Below are positions 1-8,245 of a DNA stretch of 64,000 nucleotides, piece by piece. The translations under genes were made by a program, and so were the position numbers. A model generated the notes under the pieces. The model made no database searches. It had not been told where the DNA came from and was given only the letters and a program-made list of their open reading frames with translations. Numbering within the stretch: position 1 is the stretch's first letter; the number at the start of each line of letters is the position of its first letter. Source of the DNA: Pseudomonas sp. SCB32 (GTDB lineage: Bacteria > Pseudomonadota > Gammaproteobacteria > Pseudomonadales > Pseudomonadaceae); NCBI RefSeq assembly GCF_009189165.1, contig NZ_CP045118.1:3844001-3908000 (forward strand), in the 5' to 3' direction.

Positions 1-588
1 TGTGGCGTCGCCATGCTCGACTCGCCGACGGAGATCGTCTCCATCGCCCTGCACTACCTGGGCCTGCCGCCCAACAGCCAGAACCCCGACGACTACCGCA
101 AGGCCGAGGAGCTGCTGCTGAAGATCCGCCCCTACGTGCGCTACTTCGACTCCTCGAAGTTCATCACTGACCTGGCCAACGGCAACACCTGCGCGGTGGT
201 CGGCTGGGAAGGCGGGGTGTTCGATGCGCGGCTCACCGCCGAGCGCGCCGGCAATGGCCGCAAGATCGCCTACAGCATCCCCCGCGAAGGCGCGCCGGTG
301 TGGGTGGAAAGCTTCGTGCTGCTCAAGGACGCCCCGCACCCCGAGCAGGGCCTGAGCTTCATCGACTACATGCTGCGCCCGCAGGTGATCGCCAAGAGTT
401 CCGACTACGTCGGCTACCCCAACGCCAACCGCGACGCCACCACGCTGGTGAATGCGAAGCTGCGCGACGACCCCGGCGCCTACCCGTCGAAAGAGGTGAT
501 GGCCACGCTGTTCCCCCTCGAACCCCTGCCGCTGAAGGCGGAGCGAGTGCGCACCCGGGTGTGGAGCAAGGTCAAGACCGGCACCTGA
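1..588 (+). CDS. Polyamine ABC transporter periplasmic binding protein, PotF/SpuD-like (3' part only)
   Basis: The reading frame is open from the first base, so the gene starts upstream of the window and only the C-terminal 195 residues are present. The fragment has features of the spermidine/putrescine-binding family: a LDSPTE segment, a YVGYPNAN segment near the hinge, and the ending RTRVWSKVKTGT, which matches the C-terminus of PotF-type proteins. Such proteins capture putrescine or related polyamines in the periplasm and pass them to an ABC permease. The transporter partners are not in the window and would lie upstream. Specificity among polyamines cannot be read from this fragment. Confidence 0.88.
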   Translation, partial: CGVAMLDSPTEIVSIALHYLGLPPNSQNPDDYRKAEELLLKIRPYVRYFDSSKFITDLANGNTCAVVGWEGGVFDARLTAERAGNGRKIAYSIPREGAPVWVESFVLLKDAPHPEQGLSFIDYMLRPQVIAKSSDYVGYPNANRDATTLVNAKLRDDPGAYPSKEVMATLFPLEPLPLKAERVRTRVWSKVKTGT

Positions 589-701
589 GCCGTTCCATCA
601 TTGCCGCTGATAATTTCCATCGAGACGCGGGTACTGATCCCTGGCGGGCGATCCTGTTAGCGTTGTGCCCTGACAGTATCCGCCACCACAGGACCAGTGC
701 C

Positions 702-1787
702 TTGCCCCGCATCCCCTTGCAGCGTGCCCCCATCGGCGACTACAGCCACTCCCCGCAAGCGCGCGGTGGCCGCTTCCACAACCTCACGCCACGCCCGGCG
801 CAGATGCCCGAGCCGAATGCGAAGGTGCTGTGGGACGTGCTGTTCAACAAACCGAAGAACACCGTGCCGCACGCGCCGGTGCCGGTGCGCGCCCTCAGCC
901 GTACCGAGCTGGACTACGCCCCGGACCGCAGCCTGTACCGCCTCGGCCACTCGACCCTGCTGCTGAAACTGCGCGGCGGCTGGTGGCTGACCGACCCGGT
1001 GTTTTCCGAGCGCGCCTCGCCCTTATCCTTCGCCGGCCCCAGGCGCTTCCACGCACCGCCCATTGCCCTGGAAGACCTGCCGCCGATCCGTGGCGTGATC
1101 CTCTCCCACGACCATTACGACCACCTCGACCGCGCCACCATCCAGGTGTTGACCGAGCGCGCCGAGGTCTTCATCACTCCGCTTGGCGTCGGCGACAGGC
1201 TGATCGACTGGGGCGTACCGGCGGACAAGGTGAAACAGCTCGACTGGTGGCAGAACATCCAGGTGGATGGCCTGTGCCTGACCGCCACACCCGCGCAGCA
1301 CTTCTCCGGCCGCGGCCTGCGCGACGGCAACCGTACGCTCTGGTGCTCCTGGGTGATCGAGGACGAACGCCTGCGCATCTTCTTCAGCGGCGACACCGGC
1401 TACTTCGACGGCTTCGCCGAGATCGGCCGGCGCTTCGGTTCATTCGACCTGACGCTGATGGAAACCGGCGCCTACAACGAACACTGGCCCTACGTGCACA
1501 TGCACCCTCAGGAGACCGTCCAGGCGCACCAGGACCTCAATGGCCGCTGGCTGCTGCCGATCCACAACGGCACCTTCGATCTGGCCATGCATGCCTGGTA
1601 CGAACCCTTCGAACGCGTGCTGCAACTGGCCGGCGAGCGCGGCATTGCGGTCACCACGCCGATGATGGGCGAGCGCATCGACATCGATTCCCCGCACTGG
1701 GGTGAGCACTGGTGGCGCGCCGTGGTCGCCGAAGAAGTCAGGGCAGCGACGCCGCGTGGCGCTTGCCGCTCCGTTCGGGAAAGCTGA
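702..1787 (+). CDS. MBL-fold metallohydrolase (NAPE-PLD/UlaG-like)
   Basis: A 361-residue metallo-beta-lactamase-fold hydrolase. The zinc signature SHDHYDHLD lies near residue 134, and further ligands are expected in the FFSGDTGYFDGF and later MHPQE / IHNGTFDL segments. The N-terminal GDYSHSPQARGGRFHN block is typical of this family, whose members act on phosphodiester or acyl-amide-type substrates; the true substrate is not known. I chose the TTG at 702 because an AGGA lies 8 bases upstream and the conserved N-terminal block is retained. An ATG at 804 would remove part of that block. The gene is 113 bases after the polyamine-binding gene, on the same strand, and seems unrelated to it. Confidence 0.85.
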   Translation: MPRIPLQRAPIGDYSHSPQARGGRFHNLTPRPAQMPEPNAKVLWDVLFNKPKNTVPHAPVPVRALSRTELDYAPDRSLYRLGHSTLLLKLRGGWWLTDPVFSERASPLSFAGPRRFHAPPIALEDLPPIRGVILSHDHYDHLDRATIQVLTERAEVFITPLGVGDRLIDWGVPADKVKQLDWWQNIQVDGLCLTATPAQHFSGRGLRDGNRTLWCSWVIEDERLRIFFSGDTGYFDGFAEIGRRFGSFDLTLMETGAYNEHWPYVHMHPQETVQAHQDLNGRWLLPIHNGTFDLAMHAWYEPFERVLQLAGERGIAVTTPMMGERIDIDSPHWGEHWWRAVVAEEVRAATPRGACRSVRES

Positions 1788-2125
1788 TCCGGATCGCTGG
1801 CCGGCTTGCAGCGTGAACCGCGCAGCGAGCCGACATCCATAGAAACGCCGATACGCCCGGTCTGCACACCGGGCAATACCGGTGCGCCAGCGGGTGTGGG
1901 CTGAACGAGCGCGAAAGATCAGGGGGATGCGTAGCGCCACTGTCCGCACGCTTTGGGACAGCGACGGGGCCCTGCCGGCTCGGCGCTGGCGCAATTGACC
2001 AGGGCGAGCGTCCCGGGCAGGACTCCCATGGGAAAGGAAAAAAAGCGACCGGACCCTGAGTGAGCACATATGGGGACAGCTCCGGCCGCGAGTCGTCATC
2101 ATCGCGCAGCTCGATTAAGGTTTCC
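1788..2125. other. Gap of about 340 bases, no gene seen
   Basis: This stretch separates two convergent genes. Open frames across it are short or antisense and show no recognisable domain. I see no tRNA, hairpin with a T tract or repeat. Confidence 0.5.
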
Positions 2126-3076
2126 TTAGGAGCCGGCCCGCCAGCGCGCCGGGGTGGTTCCGGTGCGCGCCTTGAACAGACGGACGAAGAAGCTGACGTT
2201 CTCGTAGCCGACCTCGGCGGCGATCTCGCGCACCGCCAGCTGGGTCGCCAGCAGCAGCTTCTTCGCCTTGTCGATGCGTACCTGCTGCAGGTACAGATTG
2301 GGCGGCAGTCGCGTCGCCTCGCTGAAGCGGCGCTTGAAGGTGCGCGCGCTGACCCCGGCCTGGCGGGCCATGCGCTCGATGGTCAGGGGCTGCGCGTGAT
2401 GGCTTTCGATCCAGTCCTGCACCTGCAGCACGGTCTCGTCGCAATGGTTGCGGTGGCCCGGCAGGATAGGTCCGAGAAGGTGCGGATCGGCCACCAGCAA
2501 ATGGGTGGCACAGAGTTGCGCGAAGCGGTCGCCACGCTCCTGGGCAAGGATATCCAGCAGCGCGTCGAAGCAGCCATTGAGCGACCCGGTGCTGTACAGA
2601 CCACCCTCCTGCAGGAAGGACTCACGCGCCACGAAGCGGCTTGCCGGGTACTGCAGGCCCAGCTGCCGCACGAAGGACCAGTGGGTGGCCAGCAGGCCGC
2701 CGTCCATCCGCCCGCTGGCGGCCAGCCAGGCGGCGCCGGTGGTCAGCGCCAGCACGCGGGCGCCTGCGTCGATCCGCTCGCCCAGCCAGCCAAGCGCCCG
2801 GATATCCGGCTCGAAATGCGCAAGACGCGGCCCCTCGATGGCCGGCAGGACGATCAGGGTTGCCTGCGCGACATCCGCCAACGTGCCATCCGGGGTGATG
2901 ACATGGCCTCCCGCGGCGCACACCGGAGCGCCATCGACGGATACCAACCGCACCTCGAACGACTGCTCCATGCCGACGTGCAGCTCCAGCAGCGCAGCGA
3001 TGCGGAAGAAGTCCGCCGCCGAAAACAGGCCCATCGCCCAGCAGCCTTCGTAGGCCAGAATCGCCACCTGTTTCAC
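2126..3076 (-). CDS. GlxA/FtrA-type AraC-family regulator with DJ-1/PfpI domain
   Basis: A 316-residue transcription regulator. The N-terminal two thirds is a DJ-1/PfpI (class I glutamine amidotransferase-like) domain running from VAILAYEGCWAMGLFSAADFF. The C-terminal 100 residues are two AraC-type helix-turn-helix motifs (IERMARQAGVSARTFKRRF and IAAEVGYENVSFFVRLFK). GlxA-type proteins usually sense a small nitrogenous or aldehyde metabolite and activate adjacent genes. The GTG at 3076 follows a strong AGGGGG; an in-frame ATG at 3106 is the alternative. It is divergent from the alpha/beta hydrolase gene with a 118-base shared promoter region, so that gene is the likeliest target. Confidence 0.85.
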   Translation of the reverse strand: MKQVAILAYEGCWAMGLFSAADFFRIAALLELHVGMEQSFEVRLVSVDGAPVCAAGGHVITPDGTLADVAQATLIVLPAIEGPRLAHFEPDIRALGWLGERIDAGARVLALTTGAAWLAASGRMDGGLLATHWSFVRQLGLQYPASRFVARESFLQEGGLYSTGSLNGCFDALLDILAQERGDRFAQLCATHLLVADPHLLGPILPGHRNHCDETVLQVQDWIESHHAQPLTIERMARQAGVSARTFKRRFSEATRLPPNLYLQQVRIDKAKKLLLATQLAVREIAAEVGYENVSFFVRLFKARTGTTPARWRAGS

Positions 3077-3194
3077 GCATCCCCCTGGCCCGATCGGACT
3101 ATGCATGCGCCCGTCTGAACATCGCCGCGAGCGCCTGGCCGCAATACTATGGCCGAACGCAAAGCGAGTCAGCCCCGCCGCACAGGAGAGCGTC

Positions 3195-4001
3195 ATGTCG
3201 TTGCCAATCAGCACCCGCGAACACTGGATCAGCACCGGCAAGGGCCAGCTGTTTGCCCAGTCCTGGACGCCCGCCGAAACCCACGGCGAACCGATCCTGC
3301 TGCTGCATGACTCCCTGGGCTGCGTGGCACTGTGGCGGGACTTCCCGGAGAACCTCGCGCGCGCCACCGGCCACCTGGTGATCGCCTATGACCGCCTCGG
3401 CTTCGGCCGCTCCGAGGGCTACCCCGGCGCCCTGCCCCTGGGCTTCATCGACGACGAGGCGCGGGAGAATTTCCCCGTGCTGCAACAGCACTTCGGCTTC
3501 GAGCGCTGCGTGGTGTTCGGCCACAGCGTCGGCGGCGCCATGGCGGTGGCCTGCGTGGCGCAGCACCCGCTGGCTTGCGCGGCGCTGATCACCGAATCGG
3601 CCCAGGCTTTCGTCGAACACCAGACCCGCGACGGCATCCGCGCCGCCGAGCAGGAGTTCGCCCGCGAGGGCCAACTGGAGCGTCTGCAGAAATACCACGG
3701 CGACAAGGCCTTCTGTGTACTTCGCGCCTGGGTCGACACCTGGCTGTCGGACGACTTCAGCGACTGGAACCTGGACGCAGAACTGGCCCTGGTGAAGTGC
3801 CCGATCCTCAGCCTGCACGGCGAGCAGGACGAATACGGCACGGCGGCGCACCCGGAGCGCTTCACCTCGGTGCCGGGCGTACCCACGGTGCTGAAGCTGC
3901 TTCCCGATTGCGGCCACGTTCCGCATCGCCAGCAGCAGGCGGCGGTACTCGCGGCGGTGAGCGATTTTCTCCGGCAGTTCGGCGGCGCAACGACGGGCTA
4001 G
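3195..4001 (+). CDS. Alpha/beta hydrolase
   Basis: A 268-residue alpha/beta-hydrolase-fold protein without a signal peptide, so probably cytoplasmic. The oxyanion region is around LLLHDSLG (residue 36 on), the nucleophile elbow is GHSVGG with Ser111, and the catalytic His is in LPDCGHVPH near the C-terminus; the acid is probably in HGEQDEYGT. The start at 3195 is preceded by AGGAGAG. The family includes esterases, lactonases and C-C hydrolases and the substrate cannot be told. It is divergent from the GlxA-type regulator, which may control it. Confidence 0.85.
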   Translation: MSLPISTREHWISTGKGQLFAQSWTPAETHGEPILLLHDSLGCVALWRDFPENLARATGHLVIAYDRLGFGRSEGYPGALPLGFIDDEARENFPVLQQHFGFERCVVFGHSVGGAMAVACVAQHPLACAALITESAQAFVEHQTRDGIRAAEQEFAREGQLERLQKYHGDKAFCVLRAWVDTWLSDDFSDWNLDAELALVKCPILSLHGEQDEYGTAAHPERFTSVPGVPTVLKLLPDCGHVPHRQQQAAVLAAVSDFLRQFGGATTG

Positions 4002-4130
4002 AACCGCCCCATCGAGCGATCAGCCAGCACGAGCCTGCCCATGAACCCGACCGGATTCGCCGCGCGGGTCGCTGCCATCGCGCGGCACGCTGTCGCCCTT
4101 CTCCGCACGCCACCTGTTACCCCAAAGAAA

Positions 4131-4163
4131 AAGCCCGACACGGTGGTCGGGCTTGTGGGTTTT
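4131..4163 (-). terminator. Intrinsic terminator, best on the minus strand
   Basis: The 9-base arms AAGCCCGAC (4131-4139) and GTCGGGCTT (4146-4154) enclose a 6-base loop. Read on the minus strand the stem is followed by TTTTTCTTT. On the plus strand a weaker TTTT follows at 4160-4163, so it could also act there. Confidence 0.7.
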
Positions 4164-4359
4164 AGTAGGTGGCCGGCGCTGGTCTCCGGCTTACAAGGTT
4201 TCTGAGGAATCTGGCGGAAGAGATTCAACCTCCCCGCTTCACGCGGCCTATGGGACAACTCTCGCGCTTGCAGCCGTGTACCCCGGGAACGTGCCCCACG
4301 TCTCCTTGCTATCCACTTGCGCATCAGTCTGCGTTCTCACCTACTGGATTGAGGTTAGC
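4164..4359. other. Interval between two terminators, possible small RNA
   Basis: About 200 bases lie between two strong hairpins, with no convincing protein. The open frames through it are rich in Pro, Arg and Ser and look like noise. Either strand could make a short RNA ending at one of the hairpins, but I do not recognise a known RNA family. The rest of the gap from 4002 to 4499 holds nothing else I can name. Confidence 0.25.
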
Positions 4360-4390
4360 AAAAGTCCCGGCGTGTCGACCGGGACTTTTT
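4360..4390. terminator. Bidirectional intrinsic terminator
   Basis: The arms AAAAGTCCCGG (4360-4370) and CCGGGACTTTTT (4379-4390) enclose an 8-base loop. A T tract is present in both directions. On the minus strand it lies just beyond the SDR gene and probably ends that operon. Confidence 0.8.
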
Positions 4391-4499
4391 AGATTGATTT
4401 TTTTCTTTAGCGTGATGGTCCGAGTGGAAAGGAACTATCCGACGGCGCCTGCCCAGACTTGCCGCTACCACCGATTGCAGGCGCTCGCCGCAGCCGATG

Positions 4500-5216
4500 T
4501 CAGAAGCGCTCATCCCTGATGGCCGGGAGCGTCAGTTCGCGCACGAACGAAGCGCCGGACAGTCGCAGCAACGCGTCGACCAGCGTGACCACATCATGCA
4601 CGGGTATCTGGTGCCCTTCCCCCCGCGCCGCGGCATCGGCCAGCGGAGTGGACAGGGGATCGTCGGTGTTCAGGTAGCCCAGCTGCAGCACGGTCACCGC
4701 CAGGCCTTCGTCCCTGAAGCCTTCGCGCAGCGCATCGGCCATGCCGTTGAGGGCGAACTTGGAAGCGCCGAATGCCACTTCCGGGCGCCCGCTCTGGCGC
4801 AGGGCCGAGGTCGAACCCGTCAGGATCAGCTGCGGCCTGGCGGAGCCGAGCAACCTGGGAACCAGGCGCTTGAGCAGCAACAGCGTGGAAACGATGTTCA
4901 CCTCGACCAGCCTGCCGATGGACTCGTCGCTATCGCTCAGGAACGCGTACTGCTCGCTGAACGCGTGCTCCTCCCAGATGCCGACGTTGCAGATCAGGAC
5001 ATCGAGTTCGGCAGGCGCTTCAGCCTCGATCAGCGCCACCGCTTCCGCTGGCCGGGCAAGGTCCGCTTCGATCCACTCAAGGCTTACCTCCGACGCAACC
5101 GCCAGACCTTCCGGCAGCCGGCGCGATACACCGATCACGCTGTCACCCGGCTTCCCGAGCCCCTCGACCAGGGCGCGGCCCAGTCCCCTGCTCGCTCCCA
5201 CGACCATCATCTTCAT
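4500..5216 (-). CDS. SDR-family oxidoreductase lacking the usual catalytic tyrosine
   Basis: A 238-residue short-chain dehydrogenase/reductase. The N-terminal dinucleotide-binding motif is GASRGLG (residues 7-13), the CNVG motif is near residue 76, and the active-site Ser is in GSTS (about 135). The YxxxK motif reads FGASK, so residue 149 is Phe where Tyr is expected, while Lys153 is kept. This may weaken or abolish classic reductase activity. The ATG at 5216 is preceded by AAGGAGG; a longer in-frame start exists at 5252. It follows the DUF2165 gene by 36 bases and is likely co-transcribed with it. Substrate unknown. Confidence 0.85.
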   Translation of the reverse strand: MKMMVVGASRGLGRALVEGLGKPGDSVIGVSRRLPEGLAVASEVSLEWIEADLARPAEAVALIEAEAPAELDVLICNVGIWEEHAFSEQYAFLSDSDESIGRLVEVNIVSTLLLLKRLVPRLLGSARPQLILTGSTSALRQSGRPEVAFGASKFALNGMADALREGFRDEGLAVTVLQLGYLNTDDPLSTPLADAAARGEGHQIPVHDVVTLVDALLRLSGASFVRELTLPAIRDERF

Positions 5217-5252
5217 GCTGTTCCTCCTTGCGCGTTGGGTTGCCCAGTTCAA

Positions 5253-5738
5253 TTAACTCCAGTGAATGTTGAGGACAACGAAGTCCAGCAGCGTCCAGAC
5301 GACCAGCGCCAGGTGAGTCAGTTGCAGCCCCTCCTGGCGTATCCAGTAGCCGAACCAGAGCCCGCCCAGCAGCATGGCGAACAGGAAGCCGAGGGCAGCG
5401 CTCAAGGCGAGATTCAGCCAGGGCCTGGCCGCTTCCAGGCCGTCGCCCAGCAGCAGACCGTAGCAACCCATCCAGGCCGCAAGCACCGCCACCGCCTGGA
5501 TCAAGACGATGATGGTCAACGCCAGGCGATGCAGGGCGGGCGACGACACGGCGCGAATCCGCAACGGGCTATCGATCGCCGGCGGCAGGGCCAGCGGCGC
5601 CATGGACAGGGTCGCGCCCACCGCCTTGGTCGAGCTGGCGAAGGCATGCAGATTGTTGATCAGCGCGATGCTCAGCCACAGGCTGAATCCAAGGAAGCAC
5701 GTGCTCTGGAAAATCATCAGTGAAGTCTGGGTATCCAT
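5253..5738 (-). CDS. DUF2165-like small integral membrane protein
   Basis: A 161-residue inner-membrane protein with about four hydrophobic segments: FQSTCFLGFSLWLSIALI near the N-terminus, LALTIIVLIQAVAVLAAWMG, LALSAALGFLFAMLLGGLWFG and LALVVWTLLDFVVLNIHWS at the end. The length and pattern fit DUF2165, a family without a known function. The ATG at 5738 has an AAGG upstream; an in-frame start at 5780 would add 14 non-hydrophobic residues. It is the first gene of a two-gene unit with the SDR gene. Confidence 0.7.
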   Translation of the reverse strand: MDTQTSLMIFQSTCFLGFSLWLSIALINNLHAFASSTKAVGATLSMAPLALPPAIDSPLRIRAVSSPALHRLALTIIVLIQAVAVLAAWMGCYGLLLGDGLEAARPWLNLALSAALGFLFAMLLGGLWFGYWIRQEGLQLTHLALVVWTLLDFVVLNIHWS

Positions 5739-5910
5739 TCCTGGTCCTTGTGGAGGCCTGTTGCCAATGCACTTACCCAAGCCGCCGAAGCGGACGGCGA
5801 TGGGTAAGGCCGGACGGACTCTAAGACCTCAACCTAACTTGAGGTCAACAGACGGCAGGAGAAATGAACTGCCCTCCCCGCTACTCGCGCTTCGCAGGGG
5901 CGGCGGCGTA

Positions 5911-5934
5911 CCGGCGGGAATCCCGTCCCGCCGG
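5911..5934. repeat. GC-rich hairpin downstream of the TetR gene
   Basis: The 9-base arms CCGGCGGGA and TCCCGCCGG are separated by 6 bases. There is no T tract, so it resembles a REP-type element or a 3' stabilising hairpin more than an intrinsic terminator. Confidence 0.45.
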
Positions 5935-5990
5935 TCGAAGAACAGCACCGGTTGCTCGATGTGCGCCAGGCGGGCGGCAATAGAGTCTGG

Positions 5991-6629
5991 CTAGACCGGC
6001 TGGGCGCCGATCAACAGCTGCGCCGTCTGCAGGCAGCACTTCTCCGCCTTGCGGGCGCTGAAGGCCTTGTGGTCCAGCGCCCACTCCAGCCAGAAGCCAT
6101 CGATCAGCGCGGTGATGATCAGCGCGCTGCCCTTGGCATCCAGGGCCAGTTCGCGCTCGGCGGCGATGGCCTTGAACACCGCCTCGAGCTCCTTGCGGTA
6201 GTCGGCGTAGAGCTTGCGATTGAGCTCGCGCAGTTGCTCGGAGGACACCGCCGCCCCCCAGAAGCCGAGCCAGGTGGTGAGGATGAATTCGTTGAAGATG
6301 CTGCCACGGAACGACGAGCGGATGATCGCGGTGAGGCGTTCCACGGGCGTCCCGCCCTTGGTCTCCAGGTGGCGGCGGGTCTCCTCGCGCAACTGGTTGG
6401 TCAGCTCCTGGTAGGTGGCGAGCATCAGCTCGTCCTTGCTGGAGAAGTGGTGGCCGATCAGCCCGACCGAAACCTCTGCTTCGTCGCAGATGCGCTCGAT
6501 GGTGGTGCCGGCGTGGCCGAAGCGCGTGATGCAGCGCATGGTGGCTTCGACGATGGCCTTGCGCCGGGTCTCCGGGTCCACCCGGGTCCTGCGCTTGCGG
6601 GGCTTGTCGCCCGGACTGTCCACGCTCAT
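5991..6629 (-). CDS. BetI-like TetR-family regulator
   Basis: A 212-residue TetR-family repressor. The DNA-binding domain is at residues 18-65 (RKAIVEATMRCITRFGHAGTT, then ISVGLIGHHF-type recognition helix reading VSVGLIGHHF). This helix resembles that of BetI, the choline/betaine repressor. The C-terminal half is the ligand domain. The gene is the last of a four-gene minus-strand series (aldehyde dehydrogenase, Fe-alcohol dehydrogenase, NCS1 permease, regulator) and probably represses that series through the tandem operator at 10981-11035. The start at 6629 lacks a clear ribosome site; the next possible start is 6701. Confidence 0.85.
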   Translation of the reverse strand: MSVDSPGDKPRKRRTRVDPETRRKAIVEATMRCITRFGHAGTTIERICDEAEVSVGLIGHHFSSKDELMLATYQELTNQLREETRRHLETKGGTPVERLTAIIRSSFRGSIFNEFILTTWLGFWGAAVSSEQLRELNRKLYADYRKELEAVFKAIAAERELALDAKGSALIITALIDGFWLEWALDHKAFSARKAEKCCLQTAQLLIGAQPV

Positions 6630-6661
6630 AGCTGAATCCGCTTCCCTCACTGGAATGGCAA

Positions 6662-6690
6662 GCCCGCCCGGCGCGGGGCACCGGGCGGGC
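6662..6690. repeat. Strong hairpin between permease and TetR genes
   Basis: The 10-base arms GCCCGCCCGG (6662-6671) and CCGGGCGGGC (6681-6690) flank a 9-base loop, 33 bases before the TetR start. There is no T tract. It could stabilise the permease message or reduce read-through into the regulator. Confidence 0.5.
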
Positions 6691-6744
6691 GGGGACGCCA
6701 ATCTAGCAAGATTTGCCGGCGTGCGCAGGTGCCGTGGCGCGGCC

Positions 6745-8187
6745 TCAGGCCATGGCGCCGCTTTCCAGTCCCTGGTCGAGGCGACCGACCTGGCTGAGTT
6801 CCTGCTGGATATTCTGCGAGCGGCACAGCCACCAGTAAGCTAGCGCCGACACCGCCAGGCCGATCGGCATGCTGACATCGGCGCCGTCCAGTTGCCGCGC
6901 CACGTAGCCGGTGTACAGGCCGGTAGCGGAGAACGGCAGCATGACCACGAAGCCCACCAGGTAGGCGCCGATGCCGCGCCAGTTCCAGCGCCCGTAGAGT
7001 CCATCGGGCTTGAATATCTCGCGAATCGAGAAGCGGCCGTGGCGCACCACGTAGAAGTCCACCAGGTTGATCGCCGTCCAGGGCGTGAACAGGTACAGCA
7101 GGATCGCCAGGAAGTCGCCGAAATCCTTCACGAAGTTGTCCGAGGCGGTCATCGCGATGAAGATCGCCGCGCCGCCCACCGCCAGCATCGAGAGCACACG
7201 CTTGAGCAGGGTCGAGGTTTGGGTCTTCACGGTGTCGACGATGCTCAGCAGGGTGATCGATGCGCCGTAGAAGTTCTGCGCGGCGCTGGTCACCAGGCTG
7301 AGCACCGCGAGGATCAGGATGAACTCGCCGAAACCGTGGAACACCCTGTCACCCAGCAGCACCAGCCCCTTGGCAAGGTTCTGGCCGGGGCTCAGGGCGG
7401 CGGCCAGGGCACCGAGCAGCATCATCCACACGCCACCGATCATCGCGCCCAGGTAGGTCCACCAGAATGACGAACGCACGCTGACGTTCGGCGGCAGGTA
7501 GCGCGAGTAGTCCGATACATAGATCGCCCAGCTCAGCTGGTACGCGGCGGCAACGAAGAACTGCGCGAGGAAGGGCGTGGCCTTGAAGCCGCTGAGGGTC
7601 AGCTGCTCCTGCGGCAGCCTCACGTAGACGCACAGGCCGACGGTGAACACCGCCATCACCCCGATCAGCAGGAACGCCAGCCAGCGCTGCACCTTGTGGA
7701 AGGTGTTGTAGCCGGCGATGGCCATGACGATGGCCAGCAGCGAGAAGAGGATCGCCGACGGCTCCTGCGGGGCGTTGAACAGCTCGTGCAGGGTCTGCCC
7801 CACCAGCAACTGGTTGAAGGCGTTGTAGCCGACGTAGGTGACGATGGCCACCACGTACACCAGCAGCGCCCCCAGGTAGCCGAATTGCGGACGCGACTGG
7901 ATCAGTTGCGGCAGGCCCATCTGCGGCCCCTGGGTGGAGTGCCCGGCCATGAACAGCGTGCCGAAGGCGCAACCGAGGAGGATGGCGATGGCCGACCACA
8001 TCAGGTTGGCGCCCAGGCCGATGCCGATGATGCCCACTGCCAGGGTGGTCAGGTGCGCCTCGCCGCAGAACCAGATGGGCCACAGGTGCCACGCCTTGCC
8101 GTGACGCTCGGCAAGGGGCACGTAGTCGATGGAACGGGTTTCCAGATTCAGCCGTCCGTTGGCGGAGGCAGTCTTGGGAGCTGACAT
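6745..8187 (-). CDS. NCS1-family purine/cytosine-type permease
   Basis: A 480-residue inner-membrane transporter with about twelve hydrophobic segments. Its N-terminal region (RSIDYVPLAERHGKAWHLWPIWF, then segments rich in Gly and small residues) is that of the nucleobase:cation symporter 1 family, close to CodB-type cytosine and related permeases. The substrate is not readable, and distant family members carry hydantoins, allantoin or pyridoxine. The ATG at 8187 is preceded by AAAGG. It is 58 bases downstream of the Fe-alcohol dehydrogenase gene, so it likely imports the compound oxidised by the two dehydrogenases of the operon. Confidence 0.88.
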   Translation of the reverse strand: MSAPKTASANGRLNLETRSIDYVPLAERHGKAWHLWPIWFCGEAHLTTLAVGIIGIGLGANLMWSAIAILLGCAFGTLFMAGHSTQGPQMGLPQLIQSRPQFGYLGALLVYVVAIVTYVGYNAFNQLLVGQTLHELFNAPQEPSAILFSLLAIVMAIAGYNTFHKVQRWLAFLLIGVMAVFTVGLCVYVRLPQEQLTLSGFKATPFLAQFFVAAAYQLSWAIYVSDYSRYLPPNVSVRSSFWWTYLGAMIGGVWMMLLGALAAALSPGQNLAKGLVLLGDRVFHGFGEFILILAVLSLVTSAAQNFYGASITLLSIVDTVKTQTSTLLKRVLSMLAVGGAAIFIAMTASDNFVKDFGDFLAILLYLFTPWTAINLVDFYVVRHGRFSIREIFKPDGLYGRWNWRGIGAYLVGFVVMLPFSATGLYTGYVARQLDGADVSMPIGLAVSALAYWWLCRSQNIQQELSQVGRLDQGLESGAMA

Positions 8188-8245
8188 GGGGTTCGTACCT
8201 TTATTGATATTGTTGTGAGCACAGCAAGGTCGTCGCTTCCCGCGA

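Noticed and set aside
300..701. N-terminal extension of the MBL-fold gene
   Set aside because: It overlaps the polyamine-binding gene, has no family similarity and ribosome-site evidence favours 702.
4164..4359. tRNA or tmRNA in the two-terminator interval
   Set aside because: I found no acceptor stem, T-loop or CCA end on either strand.
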